From positions 1-52,805 of the forward strand of contig NZ_NFOE01000088.1 in assembly GCF_002179635.1 (NCBI RefSeq): a DNA stretch of 52,805 bases, read 5' to 3'. The DNA is from Campylobacter jejuni (GTDB lineage Bacteria > Campylobacterota > Campylobacteria > Campylobacterales > Campylobacteraceae). Shown here piece by piece: positions 25,973 through 36,360 of the stretch. Made by a program: the position numbers and the translations under genes. Within the stretch, counting starts at the first letter, position 1. The number at the start of each line of letters is the position of its first letter. The notes beneath the pieces are model-generated. The model was not told the origin of the DNA and did no database searches. It worked only from the letters and a program-made list of their open reading frames with translations.

Positions 25973-26011
25973 GCCTAAATTTTTAGGCAAGGATTTCGCA
26001 TAAAATGCGAA
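25973..26011 (-). promoter_or_regulatory. rpsF leader with two hairpins
   Basis: On the reverse strand a 7-bp hairpin (TTCGCAT/ATGCGAA, loop of three, 25995-26011) is followed by a second (GCCTAAA/TTTAGGC, loop of two, 25973-25988) before the rpsF ribosome binding site. The first could end holA transcription. The pair could also be a leader structure. The CCG bulge of the known S6-S18 binding motif is not evident. Confidence 0.4.
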
Positions 26012-26038
26012 TTTTATTCTACCATAAGTTTTCTTAAT

Positions 26039-27004
26039 TTAACTTTTTAACATGGAGCTAAGTTGCAAAAGTGTTGCGATTAAAAACTCTTTTTTTTCTA
26101 TTTTAGAATTCTTTTTTAATTCGTATTCGCAATTACAAAGTATTAAAAAGATATTTTTATATTGTGATATTTTGATCATAAGAGCTTGTTTTTGAAGATT
26201 TTGTGCCACAGAAATAGGCGGGGCATAGCCTAAAATTTCCTTTAAGTCTAAATTTCCATAAATTTTAATATGTAAAGCTATTTTAAAAAGTCTATAAAAA
26301 TTTGCATATAAGGCATTAATCAATGCTATTTCATTGTAATTTTCTAAAATATTTTCAAGTTCATTTCTTAAATCTTTTTTTTGCATTAGTTTGTCAAAAA
26401 AATTTTCAAAGCTAATAGTGCTTAAACTATAACAATGCTCTTGAATGATTTTTTCATCGATATTTAAACCACTAAATTTATTTAATTCATTAGCTGCTAA
26501 ATATAAATTTTCATTAAAATTATAAAAAAGAGCATAAAGGGCATTTTGAGTAATATTGATATTTAACTCTTTAGCTTTTAAAGCTAGTAATTCCATACCC
26601 TCCTTAGCTGAATTTACTTTATAAAATCTACAAAAATTATTAGCAAAAATTTTCTCCGCTTCACTTTGTTTAGAGCTTTCATCATAAATTTCAAGTAAAA
26701 AATAATTATCTTGTGAATTTTGACAAAGCTGTAAAAGTTGCTTGAGTTCTTTACTTGGGATTTTCTTTTGAGTTTTGATTTCTAATAGTTTTCTTTCGCT
26801 AAATAAGGAAGCGCTAGATAAATAATCATAGGCTTGCTTAAAATCATATTCTTCAAAATAAAATCTTAAACTCTCATCAAAAGAGTATTTGTCTTTAATA
26901 AATTTAGTATAAAGCTCTATTTGGAAATTATCTGCTCCATAAAGTAAGAAATAATTAGGAAAATTATTGCTATTAAGTAAGCTTTGGAGTTGATTTTTAT
27001 ACAT
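26039..27004 (-). CDS. holA: HolA, DNA polymerase III delta subunit
   Basis: This clamp-loader subunit opens the beta clamp. The 321-residue protein matches epsilonproteobacterial delta: an N-terminal ATPase-like fold without a P-loop (YFLLYGADNFQIELYTKFI, SLFSERKLLEI), and a helical C-terminal collar domain (NALYANFYRLFKIALH). Such proteins are poorly conserved, but the combination with rnr upstream is the same as in C. jejuni (from memory). It overlaps the end of rnr by eight bases. Runs of eight A/T occur twice in the gene. Confidence 0.88.
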   Translation of the reverse strand: MYKNQLQSLLNSNNFPNYFLLYGADNFQIELYTKFIKDKYSFDESLRFYFEEYDFKQAYDYLSSASLFSERKLLEIKTQKKIPSKELKQLLQLCQNSQDNYFLLEIYDESSKQSEAEKIFANNFCRFYKVNSAKEGMELLALKAKELNINITQNALYALFYNFNENLYLAANELNKFSGLNIDEKIIQEHCYSLSTISFENFFDKLMQKKDLRNELENILENYNEIALINALYANFYRLFKIALHIKIYGNLDLKEILGYAPPISVAQNLQKQALMIKISQYKNIFLILCNCEYELKKNSKIEKKEFLIATLLQLSSMLKS

Positions 27005-28937
27005 TTTGGTTTCTTTCTAAACTAAAATGTTTAGTGATTTTACCAAAAATTTTAGCACTAACAATATCTACTTCAGTGATTTCTACTTCCACATTTTCTA
27101 ATAAATTTGCCCTTGAGCCTATGATGGTAATCAAAGCTCCTTTAATTTCATCATTTAATTTTACTTGCAATGAACTTTGATTTTCTACCACCAAAGCTTT
27201 AAATTTTTTCCTTATATTTTCTTTTGCCCATCTTGCAAATTTTCTATCCATAAAATACCAAGCAACCTTATCTGCTTCTCTTTCTAGTAAGCTTAATTCC
27301 TCGCAAGTACTTTGTATATTTAAAAGCAAATAATTAAACATTTTTACATCATTGTTGATTTTAGCTTTTAAAAGTCTGTGTAAAATAAGATCAGAATACC
27401 TTCTAATAGGGCTTGTAAAATGGGTATATTTATCAAAACCTAAGCCAAAATGTCCCGCATTTTCACTAGAATATTCTGCCTTTTTTTGTGCTTTGATGAT
27501 GAGTTTATCTACTTCTTCTCTTATATTTAGCTCATTTGCTAAGACTTGAATGTCTTTAAATAATTCTATGACATTATTTTTAGGATTAATATCTATGCTA
27601 AGTGTTGAAAGATCAGCTAGCAATTGATCTATTTTTTTATAATCAGGACTTAAATGATTTCTAAAAACTCCTATATCAATGATTTTTGCTGCAGCTTTAT
27701 TGGCTAAAAGCATGCAATCTTCGATTAAATTATGCGAGGCCGTGTCATTTTCAAGGCGTGTTTTTATGAGTTTATTATTTTCATCTAAAGTCATTCTTAG
27801 CTCTTGGGTTTTAAACTCACAAGCATTTTTTAATCGTTTTTTGCGTAAATTTTGAGTGATTTTAAAAACTTCATAAAGCCAATTGATTGCGCCTAAATCT
27901 TCTTGCGTTTGTAAATACTCATCAACTTCATCGTAATTAAAACGGCGTTTTGAGTTGATAATAGCCTCAAAAAGCTCTTCTTTAATCACTTCATTGTTTT
28001 GATCTAAACTTATTTTAAAACAAAATGCTAATCTATCTTCGTTAGGTTTTAGTGAGCAAATATTTTCACTCAAAGCTCTTGGTAGCATAGGTATGGCAAT
28101 ATGAGGAAAATAAATCGAAAAACCCCTTGATCTTGCTTCTTTATCAATAGCACTATAAGCATGCACATAAGCGCTTACATCAGCTATGGCTACATAAATA
28201 GCATGCTCGTTTTTATCATAATAAATTGCATCATCAAAATCTTTTGCATCAATTGGATCAATGGTGCAAAAATTTAAATTTCTAAGATCTTTTCTTGATG
28301 GATACATACTCGCATCAACTTTATTTCCATAGGCTCTTGCTTCATTTTCACATAAATTATCAAAAACTGCATTTTTATTAAAAAGTGCTAAGGAAATTTT
28401 TTCATCTATAAAATCATCATCAATATGCCCTATCACTTCAGTGATATTATTATCATGATTTTCTACTTTTAAAATAGTTCCTAAAGGCAGAGCTTTTAAG
28501 GATTTTTGAGAGGCTTTTAAGGCACATGTAAGTCCTGTTTGAATATTTACTCCAAGGACTGCTTCGCCGTATCTTTTAGTTATAACCAAAGAAGTTTCAT
28601 GGGCTCTTTTAAGTATTAAAATAACTTTAGCACTTGGACGCTTTTTTTTAAGAGGGAGTAATTTTGCTACAACTATATCAGCATAATTTGCTCCTTTTAA
28701 ATTTTTATTTTCTATGAGCAAATCACGCTTAAAAGCAGGATCAAAACTTTCTAAAAATCCCGTTCCATTAACTGAAATATCAATCTTACCAAAAGTAAAG
28801 CCATCTTTTAAATAGTACTTGTTTTTATAAAATTTAATAATATCACAAGTTAATAATTCTCTAATGATTTGCTTGTTTTTATTGGTAATTTCATCAGCAT
28901 TTAGACCATAGCTTAGTTGATTAAATAATTCTTTCAT
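26997..28937 (-). CDS. rnr: Ribonuclease R / RNase II family exoribonuclease
   Basis: This 3'-5' processive exoribonuclease of 646 residues has a cold-shock-like RNA-binding start and a catalytic RNB domain. The metal-binding aspartates lie in CTIDPIDAKDFDDAIYYD (about residue 226), and the domain also has FPHIAIPMLPRALSENICSL and HFTSPIRRYSDLILHR. The C-terminal S1-like domain is short compared with E. coli RNase R, so the protein is intermediate in length between RNase II and RNase R. It is the first gene of the rnr-holA pair and diverges from ilvC. Confidence 0.93.
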   Translation of the reverse strand: MKELFNQLSYGLNADEITNKNKQIIRELLTCDIIKFYKNKYYLKDGFTFGKIDISVNGTGFLESFDPAFKRDLLIENKNLKGANYADIVVAKLLPLKKKRPSAKVILILKRAHETSLVITKRYGEAVLGVNIQTGLTCALKASQKSLKALPLGTILKVENHDNNITEVIGHIDDDFIDEKISLALFNKNAVFDNLCENEARAYGNKVDASMYPSRKDLRNLNFCTIDPIDAKDFDDAIYYDKNEHAIYVAIADVSAYVHAYSAIDKEARSRGFSIYFPHIAIPMLPRALSENICSLKPNEDRLAFCFKISLDQNNEVIKEELFEAIINSKRRFNYDEVDEYLQTQEDLGAINWLYEVFKITQNLRKKRLKNACEFKTQELRMTLDENNKLIKTRLENDTASHNLIEDCMLLANKAAAKIIDIGVFRNHLSPDYKKIDQLLADLSTLSIDINPKNNVIELFKDIQVLANELNIREEVDKLIIKAQKKAEYSSENAGHFGLGFDKYTHFTSPIRRYSDLILHRLLKAKINNDVKMFNYLLLNIQSTCEELSLLEREADKVAWYFMDRKFARWAKENIRKKFKALVVENQSSLQVKLNDEIKGALITIIGSRANLLENVEVEITEVDIVSAKIFGKITKHFSLERNQNV

Positions 28938-29006
28938 AAGACTCTTTATAGTAATTTTTCAAAACTTAAATTTTATCATAAAAGGATTAAATTTATATTT
29001 TTTAGT

Positions 29007-29012
29007 TATAAT
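29007..29012 (+). promoter_or_regulatory. Promoter -10 of ilvC
   Basis: TATAAT lies 33 bases before the ilvC ATG, and AGGAG at 29034-29038 is the ribosome binding site. No leader peptide or attenuator is visible in the short untranslated region. Confidence 0.6.
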
Positions 29013-29035
29013 CTTTGCTTTAATTTTAATTTTAG

Positions 29036-30067
<1,032 letters not shown>

Positions 30068-30068
30068 T

Positions 30069-31136
30069 TTGAAAACTATAAATAAAAAATACAAAGTGCT
30101 TTTAGCACTTTGTCTTGTTATATTTGGAATTTTTCTTTTTGCATTTGGAGCTTTGTTTTTAAAAAAAGAAGAAAATAAAGTTTTAGATTTCAATCAAACC
30201 ATAGCTGAAAAAGAACCATTGTCACCTACAATAGAGCAAGAAAATAATTTTAGTTTTAATGATATAAATTTAACTTTAGAAAATGAAAAATTAGAATTTT
30301 TAGATAAAAATATTAGTGAAATTTTAAACTTAAGCCCTGCAAATATAGAGTTAAATCAAACTAAAGAGGATAATCAAACTTTAATTTTAGAAGTAATAGA
30401 GAAAAATGCAAGCAAAGAATTAAAAAATAAGGAGCAAAATATAACAGATAAAAACGAGGATAATAAAACTCAAATCCTAGTGCAAAAAAATACCAAACCT
30501 CGTCTAGCAATTATTATAGATGATATGGCAAGTCACACTCATGTAGATATGCTTAAAAAAACAAATTTAAAATTAATCCCATCTTTTTTTCCACCTGATA
30601 AACGCCATCCTTATACAGCTGAGTTTGCAAAGGATTTTGACTTTTTTATGGTGCATTTACCTCTTGCAGCTATAAAATATGATAAGGCAGAATTAAATAC
30701 TTTACATCCTAGTGATGATATGGAAAAAATAAGCAAGCGCGTAGCTTTTGTAAAAGAACAATTTCCAAAAGTAAAATTTATTAACAACCATACAGGAAGT
30801 TTATTTACTGCAAATATGCAGGCTATGGATAAATTACTTAATGCTTTTAAGCAAAATGATTTTATTTTTGTAGATTCAAGAACCATAGGAAATTCTAAAG
30901 CTAAAAATTTAGTAAGTCGTTTTGAACAACCTTATATAGCTAGAGATGTTTTTTTGGATAATGAAGATAATATAGCATATATTAAAAACCAACTCAGACA
31001 AGCAGTAGAAGAGGCAAAAAAGAAAGGTTTTGCTATCGCTATTGGTCACCCAAGAGAAAAGACTTTTAAGGCTTTGGTGCAAAGTAAAGATTTGTTAAAT
31101 TCAGTTGAGCTTGTGTATTTAAATGAAATTTATTGA
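30069..31136 (+). CDS. Divergent polysaccharide deacetylase family protein (YibQ-like)
   Basis: This membrane-anchored protein has a cytoplasmic basic tip, one membrane helix (about residues 9-32) and a variable Asn/Glu-rich linker (about 40-150). The C-terminal domain is of the divergent polysaccharide deacetylase family, with RLAIIIDDMASH, the HLPL and NNHTGS segments, FVDSRTI and AIAIGHPREKT. The function of the family is not established. The start is taken as TTG at 30069, giving MKTINKKYK. A TTG at 30048 in the same frame would extend it into ilvC by 20 bases; neither has a strong ribosome binding site. It overlaps dprA by 14 bases. Confidence 0.85.
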   Translation: MKTINKKYKVLLALCLVIFGIFLFAFGALFLKKEENKVLDFNQTIAEKEPLSPTIEQENNFSFNDINLTLENEKLEFLDKNISEILNLSPANIELNQTKEDNQTLILEVIEKNASKELKNKEQNITDKNEDNKTQILVQKNTKPRLAIIIDDMASHTHVDMLKKTNLKLIPSFFPPDKRHPYTAEFAKDFDFFMVHLPLAAIKYDKAELNTLHPSDDMEKISKRVAFVKEQFPKVKFINNHTGSLFTANMQAMDKLLNAFKQNDFIFVDSRTIGNSKAKNLVSRFEQPYIARDVFLDNEDNIAYIKNQLRQAVEEAKKKGFAIAIGHPREKTFKALVQSKDLLNSVELVYLNEIY

Positions 31137-31890
31137 GAATATTGAAGATTTTAAAAATCTTTTAAATCCGCCTTTAAAGATTTATTATAAAGGTAATTTA
31201 GAGCTTTTAAATGCTAGAAAAGTAGCTATTATAGGTTCTAGAAAAATGAGTGTTTATACTAAAAATTGTCTTGTTGAATTGGTGACTTTGCTAAAAAAAG
31301 TTAAGGTTTGTGTGGTAAGTGGTGGGGCTTTGGGGGTGGATATCCAAGCAGCTAAAATAGCCTATCCTCAAACCATAGCTATATTTGCTAATGGGCTTGA
31401 TGAGATTTATCCAAAAGCAAACACAAATGAAATTTTAAATATTTATGAAAATGCATTAGCTTTAAGTGAAAATGAAGGAAATTACAAGGCAAAACCCTAT
31501 GATTTTTTACTAAGAAATAGACTTATCATTGCTTTAAGCGAGGTTGTTATAATAGCCCAAGCTGATTTAAAAAGTGGTTCTATGCAAAGCGCAAGGCTTG
31601 CTTTAAGTATGAATAAACCTATATATGTATTGCCTCATAGGAAAAATGAAAGCGAAGGAACAAATTTGCTTTTAGCTACAAAAAAAGCAAATTTAATTCA
31701 TGATTTTGATGAATTTGTAAAAATGTTTGGAGAGTTTCATCAAGAGCAAAGTGAAGATGATTTGTTAAGTTTTTTAAAGCATGAAGATGATTTAGAAAAA
31801 GTTTTAAAAAAATTTGGCGATAGAGTTTATGAGTATGAACTTGAGGGTTTGGTAGAAATATCTGGAGTAAAAATAAGAGCTTGCTTATGA
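31123..31890 (+). CDS. dprA: DprA/Smf, transformation-dedicated RecA loader
   Basis: DprA binds incoming single-stranded DNA and loads RecA. The Rossmann core is clear: [54 protein letters not shown] and [12 protein letters not shown]. At 255 residues it has the core, with a short C-terminal helical domain after residue 205. It overlaps its upstream and downstream genes, and with ruvX forms a group devoted to DNA processing. In C. jejuni the gene is needed for natural transformation. Confidence 0.94.
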   Translation: MKFIENIEDFKNLLNPPLKIYYKGNLELLNARKVAIIGSRKMSVYTKNCLVELVTLLKKVKVCVVSGGALGVDIQAAKIAYPQTIAIFANGLDEIYPKANTNEILNIYENALALSENEGNYKAKPYDFLLRNRLIIALSEVVIIAQADLKSGSMQSARLALSMNKPIYVLPHRKNESEGTNLLLATKKANLIHDFDEFVKMFGEFHQEQSEDDLLSFLKHEDDLEKVLKKFGDRVYEYELEGLVEISGVKIRACL

Positions 31891-32273
31891 AAACTTTAGC
31901 ATTAGATATAGGTTTAAAGCGTATTGGCGTTGCTTTGTGTGTTAATAAAAGTATAGCTATGCCACTTGAAGCTATTATTAGAAAAAACCGTAATCAAGCA
32001 GCAAATGAAGTAAAAAAGTATATCAAAGAGTATGGTGTAAATACTTTAGTAGTAGGAGTTCCTTTAGGTGGATCTAGCGAGAATGAAATGCGAAAAAGAA
32101 TAGAACATTTCATATCTTTACTTGATTTTGACAAAGAAGTTTTTTTTGTTGATGAGAGTTTTAGTTCAAAAAATGCACAAGAACTTGGTATGGTGAATTT
32201 AAAGAAAAAAGATGGTAAGCTTGATTCTTTAGCTGCATATTTATTTTTAAAGGATTTTTATGGCCTTGCTTGA
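31887..32273 (+). CDS. ruvX: RuvX/YqgF, putative Holliday junction resolvase or pre-16S rRNA nuclease
   Basis: This RNase H-fold protein of about 128 residues has the family motifs [14 protein letters not shown] with the first catalytic aspartate, [19 protein letters not shown] with the acidic residue, and [11 protein letters not shown] with the last aspartate. Family members process the 5' end of 16S rRNA or resolve junctions. I choose the ATG at 31887, which overlaps the dprA stop (ATGA), instead of a TTG six bases earlier. It overlaps the methyltransferase gene by 14 bases. Confidence 0.92.
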   Translation: MKTLALDIGLKRIGVALCVNKSIAMPLEAIIRKNRNQAANEVKKYIKEYGVNTLVVGVPLGGSSENEMRKRIEHFISLLDFDKEVFFVDESFSSKNAQELGMVNLKKKDGKLDSLAAYLFLKDFYGLA

Positions 32274-33153
32274 TTTAAATACAGCTTTAGATGAAATTTA
32301 TACAAAAGAGCAAAAAGAACAAATCCTTCAAAGTTTTAATCAAGAAAAATATGTCAATATTTTTAGAAATTCTTTACTTATTGATAATGATGAATTAGAA
32401 GAAATTTTAAATAATGAAAATATAGAATTTGAAAAAATTGATCCATATTGTTATAAAATACCTAGTATTTTTAAAAGCAAACTAAGCTCAATGAATGCTT
32501 TTAATGAGGGCAAGTTTTATATACAAAATTATTCTTCGTATTTATGTGCTAAAACTTTAGGTGTTAAAGCTGGTGAGAATGTGCTAGATATGTGTGCAGC
32601 TCCTGGTGGAAAAAGCTTAAATTTAGCTAATTTTATGCAAAATGAGGGTTATTTAGCAAGTTGTGAATTATCTAAAACACGTTTTTTTACCTTAAAAAAA
32701 ACTATGGAAAATTATCAAGTTAAAATTGCAAAATGCTTCTTAAAAGACGCACGCACTATAGGCAAGGCTTGTCCTTTAAAATTTGATAAAATTTTACTTG
32801 ATGCGCCTTGCTCAACTTTTGCAAAAATGGGTTTTGAAATCCAAAAAAATACAAAAGAAATTAAGCAAATTGCAAATTTACAAAAAAAACTTTTACACTC
32901 AGCATTGCTAGCTTTAAAACATGGTGGAGAATTAGTGTATAGTACTTGTACATTTTTAAGAGAAGAAAATGAAGCGGTTTTAGAAAATGCATTAAGAAAT
33001 GAAAATTTTAAATTAGAATTGCTTGATTTTAATCTAGCTAATGTTGATTTTATTTACTCAAGAAGTGATGAATTTGATTTATCATTTGCCAAAAGAGTTT
33101 TACCGGATGACTATGCGGATGGTTTTTTTATAGCAAAAGTGAAAAAACTTTAA
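32260..33153 (+). CDS. RsmB/RsmF-type RNA (cytosine-C5) methyltransferase
   Basis: This NOL1/NOP2/Sun family enzyme of 297 residues has a SAM site [16 protein letters not shown] (about residue 108). Two cysteines are characteristic: the release cysteine in LLDAPCST and the catalytic one in [13 protein letters not shown]. An N-terminal helical region is shorter than that of RsmB. The exact target (16S C967, C1407 or tRNA) is not deducible. It closes the ilvC-dprA-ruvX group, and its stop is followed by a structured AT-rich gap. Confidence 0.9.
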   Translation: MALLDLNTALDEIYTKEQKEQILQSFNQEKYVNIFRNSLLIDNDELEEILNNENIEFEKIDPYCYKIPSIFKSKLSSMNAFNEGKFYIQNYSSYLCAKTLGVKAGENVLDMCAAPGGKSLNLANFMQNEGYLASCELSKTRFFTLKKTMENYQVKIAKCFLKDARTIGKACPLKFDKILLDAPCSTFAKMGFEIQKNTKEIKQIANLQKKLLHSALLALKHGGELVYSTCTFLREENEAVLENALRNENFKLELLDFNLANVDFIYSRSDEFDLSFAKRVLPDDYADGFFIAKVKKL

Positions 33154-33170
33154 AAATCAATAAAATTAAA

Positions 33171-33266
33171 TGTGAAAAATATTTTTATTCACAAAACTTA
33201 AAGTGCTATTTTTAGGTGCTTAGAAGCTAAAATCACATTGTGAAACTCTTGTGAATAAAATATCAA
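33171..33266. other. Structured intergenic segment before rpsO
   Basis: The 191-base gap between two convergent genes contains nested complementary arms. The outer pair is 33179-33194 with 33249-33263 (TTGTGAATAAAATAT against its complement, one extra T). The inner pair is 33203-33215 with 33227-33236 (GTG..ATTTTTAG with CTAAAATCAC). TGTGAA/TTCACA words occur four times, including the palindrome TCACATTGTGA. It may be the 3' structure of the methyltransferase transcript or a small RNA. No reading frame of note is seen. Confidence 0.4.
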
Positions 33267-33311
33267 AATTTTGAAAACTTAAATTAAAATAGTAGTAAAT
33301 AAATATAATAA

Positions 33312-33354
33312 AAAATATATAAAGAAGATAAATAAGCACGAGGCTTATTTATCT
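33312..33354 (-). terminator. Rho-independent terminator of rpsO
   Basis: An 11-bp perfect stem (33326-33336 with 33344-33354, loop CACGAGG as read on the forward strand) contains the rpsO stop codon. On the reverse strand it is followed by T-rich sequence, as expected for termination of rpsO. Confidence 0.8.
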
Positions 33355-33617
33355 CTTAGGTTTAATTCGCTGATTAATTTAGTGTAAGCTTGATAATCTT
33401 TTCTTTTTAGATAAGATAAAAGTCTTTTTCTTTGACCAACAAGCTTTAAAAGACCTAAACGAGAAGAGAAATCTTTTTTGTAGATTTTTAAGTGTTCTGT
33501 TAAATCTGAAATTCTTGCACTTAAAAGTGCGATTTGAACTTCTGGAGAACCTGTATCTCCTTCTTTTCTAGCAAATTTTGCAACTATTTCTGCTTTTTTA
33601 GCCGAATCTAAAGCCAT
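33345..33617 (-). CDS. rpsO: Ribosomal protein uS15
   Basis: This 30S protein organises the central domain of 16S rRNA. The 90-residue sequence begins [28 protein letters not shown] and contains [19 protein letters not shown], as in all S15. A strong ribosome binding site (CAGGAGGT) precedes the ATG. It is monocistronic here, with a terminator at its stop. Confidence 0.97.
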   Translation of the reverse strand: MALDSAKKAEIVAKFARKEGDTGSPEVQIALLSARISDLTEHLKIYKKDFSSRLGLLKLVGQRKRLLSYLKRKDYQAYTKLISELNLRDK

Positions 33618-33732
33618 AATAGACCTCCTGAGCGGTATTTAAATTAAAAGATGTAATTATAACTAAAAAACCAAAAAGAATGCTGAAATTTAAAAAATAT
33701 GAAATTTAATATTTATCGATACTTATTTTTGA

Positions 33733-33738
33733 TATAAT
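33733..33738 (+). promoter_or_regulatory. Promoter -10 of the Rrf2 gene
   Basis: TATAAT lies 57 bases before the ATG in the divergent region with rpsO; another AT-rich box occurs nearer the gene. It would also serve the overlapping flhA. Confidence 0.45.
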
Positions 33739-33794
33739 AAAAATTTTTATTAATAACCAAAAATAATATTATATTTATAACTTGAAAGGAACAA

Positions 33795-34199
33795 ATGTTA
33801 TTTACTAAAGCTAGCGAATATGCTTTATTATCTTTAATTCATATAGCAAAATCTCAAGAACCACAAGATGTAGATACCATGTCAAATGTCTTAGATATAC
33901 CTAAAAGCTTTTTAGCAAAAATTTTACAAGCTCTTGCTAAAGACGCACTTTTGAAATCTTATAAGGGTGCTAAAGGTGGATTTATGCTTGTTAAAAAGCC
34001 AAGTGAATACACTTTAAAAGAAATTATTAATAGCGTAGAGAAAAAATCCATTAATGTCTTTGAATGTAGTAATGGAATTTGTCCTTCTCAAAAAGAGGAT
34101 AATTGCAAAATTATGCCAGTTTTAGTGAAACTTCAAAACAAAATCGATGATTTTTTAGTTTCTATCACTTTAGAGGATATTATTCAAAATAATGGCTAA
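33795..34199 (+). CDS. Rrf2-family transcription regulator with cysteine triad
   Basis: This 134-residue winged-helix protein resembles IscR and NsrR. The DNA-binding part (ASEYALLSLIHIAK, IPKSFLAKILQALAKDALLKSYKGAKGGFML) is typical. Three cysteines, Cys91, Cys96 and Cys104 (pattern C-x4-C-x7-C), lie in the segment where Rrf2 sensors bind an iron-sulphur cluster; IscR has C-x5-C-x5-C. The stop overlaps the flhA start by eight bases, so regulator and flagellar export gene are translationally coupled. What it senses is inference: redox, iron or nitric oxide. Confidence 0.92.
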   Translation: MLFTKASEYALLSLIHIAKSQEPQDVDTMSNVLDIPKSFLAKILQALAKDALLKSYKGAKGGFMLVKKPSEYTLKEIINSVEKKSINVFECSNGICPSQKEDNCKIMPVLVKLQNKIDDFLVSITLEDIIQNNG

Positions 34200-36351
34200 A
34201 AGAGATATTTTTAGCTTAGTGTTGCCTTGGGTTGCTCCACTTGTTGCACCTATTTTAAAGGCAAAAAGTTTAACCATAGTAGCTGTAATTATTGCAATTT
34301 TAGCAATTATTATAGTACCTTTACCAAGTATAGTTTTAGACTTTTTTCTTGCTTTAAGTATTGCAATTTCAGTTTTAATTATTTTAATTTCTTTGTATAT
34401 ACCAAAGCCTACGGATTTAACGACTTTTCCAACGTTGATTTTGATTATCACACTTTTTAGGCTTTCACTTAATATTGCTACAACGCGTATGATTTTGAGT
34501 GAGGGTCACCAAGGTCCAACTGCTGTTAGTGATATAGTGGCAAGTTTTGGAGAATTTGTTGTTGGTGGTAATTATGTTATAGGTATGGTTGTTTTTTGTA
34601 TTTTGGTTTTGATTAATTTTATGGTTGTAACCAAAGGTAGTACAAGGGTTTCTGAAGTTCAAGCAAGATTTACTCTTGATGCAATGCCAGGCAAGCAAAT
34701 GGCTATTGATGCGGATTTAAATGCAGGTTTGATTGATGAAAAAACTGCACGTGCAAGACGTCAAGAAATCATAGCTGAAGCAAATTTTTATGGAGCAATG
34801 GATGGTTCTTCTAAATTTATAAAAGGGGATGCTGTTGCTGGGATTATTATCACTATTGTAAATTTAATTGGTGGGTTTATGATAGGTTATTTTCAGCATG
34901 ATATGGAGCTTGGAGAATGTGCTTCAACTTATACTATATTAACGATAGGTGATGGACTTGTTTCTCAAATTCCTGGACTTATAACTTCAACAGCAACTGC
35001 AATTATCATCACGCGTGCTAGTAAAGATGAGGATAATTTTGCTGAAGGTTCTATTAATCAGCTTTTAGGGGAATACAAAACACTATTAATTGTAGGCTTT
35101 GTTTTATTTATTTTTGCTTTAGTACCTGGTTTACCACATTTTTCTTTGGGCTTTATGGCTTTAGTGTTTTTAGGACTTGGTTATATGATAAAACAAGTAC
35201 AAGAAGGTAAAATTCAAATCAATACAATTTCAGCTAAAAAAACCCAAGAAGCTGATGATCAAGAGCAAGCTAAACCTCAAAAACGTAGCGAGGAAGAAAT
35301 TTTAAAAGAAGAAGAAAATAAAATCACAGATATTTTAAAATTAGAAATTTTAGAATTAGAATTAGGCTATGGACTTATTAAGTTAGCAGAAAGTGAATTA
35401 ACAGAGCGTATTAGATCAACAAGACGCAATATAGCTCAAAGTTTAGGCTTTTTAATGCCAAAAATTAGAATTAGAGATAATTTACAATTAAAGCCTAATG
35501 AATATACTTTTAAACTCAAAGGTGTGGGTATAGCTAGTGCTGAAATTTATCCTGATAAATATCTAGCTATGGATAGTGGATTTATCACTGAACCTATCGA
35601 GGGTATAGCTACTAAAGAACCTGCCTTTAATTCTGATGCTTTGTGGATAGAATCATCTTTAAAAGATGAGGCAACACTGAATGGTTATATTGTAATTGAT
35701 CCAGCAAGCGTGATTTCAACCCATATGAGTGAGCTTATAAAAGCTAATGCTTCAGAGCTTTTAACTAAACAAGAGGTTCAAAATTTATTGGATAAAATCA
35801 AAAATGATTATCCTATCGTGGTAGATGATTGTTTAAGAGTTGCTAGTATAGGTTTGATTCAAAAAGTTTTAAAAGCTTTACTTAAAGAGCATATTCCTAT
35901 TAAAGATATGCTTACGATTTTAGAATCAATTAGTGATATAGCTGAAGTAAGCAAGAGTTTGGATATGATTATTGAGCATGTAAGAGCTTCTTTAGCAAGA
36001 GCAATTACAAATTTATATGTAGATGAAAAAGGGCAAATTAGCTTTTATATTTTTGATGCAGCTGCTGCTGCAAAATTAATGGAGCATGTGCAGTTTAAAG
36101 ATGGTTCGTATCATTTAATGATAAATGTAGCTCAAACTGGTGCTTTAGTGGAGGCTTTAAAAGCTGAACTTGCAAGTGTAGCAAATACAAGAATTAAGCC
36201 TTTCTTGCTTTGTGTTGAACCACAACTTAGAAAATTTATAGCCGATATTTGCTCTAATTTTGGTATTAATATTACAGTTTTAAGTTTTGCTGAGATTGCA
36301 GAAAATACCAAATTTGAAACAGAAGGCATCATAAAAGTTGATAATTTATAA
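34192..36351 (+). CDS. flhA: FlhA, flagellar export gate protein
   Basis: FlhA is the large membrane component of the flagellar type III export apparatus and, in Campylobacter, is needed for expression of RpoN-dependent flagellar genes. The 719-residue protein has about eight N-terminal membrane helices (about residues 20-325), the FHIPEP-family segments TFPTLILIITLFRLSLNIATTR and FTLDAMPGKQMAIDADLNAG, and a cytoplasmic domain from about residue 350. No long A/T tract of the kind causing flhA phase variation in C. coli is seen near its 5' end. It overlaps the Rrf2 regulator gene. Confidence 0.97.
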   Translation: MAKRDIFSLVLPWVAPLVAPILKAKSLTIVAVIIAILAIIIVPLPSIVLDFFLALSIAISVLIILISLYIPKPTDLTTFPTLILIITLFRLSLNIATTRMILSEGHQGPTAVSDIVASFGEFVVGGNYVIGMVVFCILVLINFMVVTKGSTRVSEVQARFTLDAMPGKQMAIDADLNAGLIDEKTARARRQEIIAEANFYGAMDGSSKFIKGDAVAGIIITIVNLIGGFMIGYFQHDMELGECASTYTILTIGDGLVSQIPGLITSTATAIIITRASKDEDNFAEGSINQLLGEYKTLLIVGFVLFIFALVPGLPHFSLGFMALVFLGLGYMIKQVQEGKIQINTISAKKTQEADDQEQAKPQKRSEEEILKEEENKITDILKLEILELELGYGLIKLAESELTERIRSTRRNIAQSLGFLMPKIRIRDNLQLKPNEYTFKLKGVGIASAEIYPDKYLAMDSGFITEPIEGIATKEPAFNSDALWIESSLKDEATLNGYIVIDPASVISTHMSELIKANASELLTKQEVQNLLDKIKNDYPIVVDDCLRVASIGLIQKVLKALLKEHIPIKDMLTILESISDIAEVSKSLDMIIEHVRASLARAITNLYVDEKGQISFYIFDAAAAAKLMEHVQFKDGSYHLMINVAQTGALVEALKAELASVANTRIKPFLLCVEPQLRKFIADICSNFGINITVLSFAEIAENTKFETEGIIKVDNL

Positions 36352-36360
36352 AGGAAAAAT

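Noticed and set aside
31881-31886. TTG at 31881 as the ruvX start
   Set aside because: The ATG at 31887 overlapping the dprA stop fits the operon pattern better.
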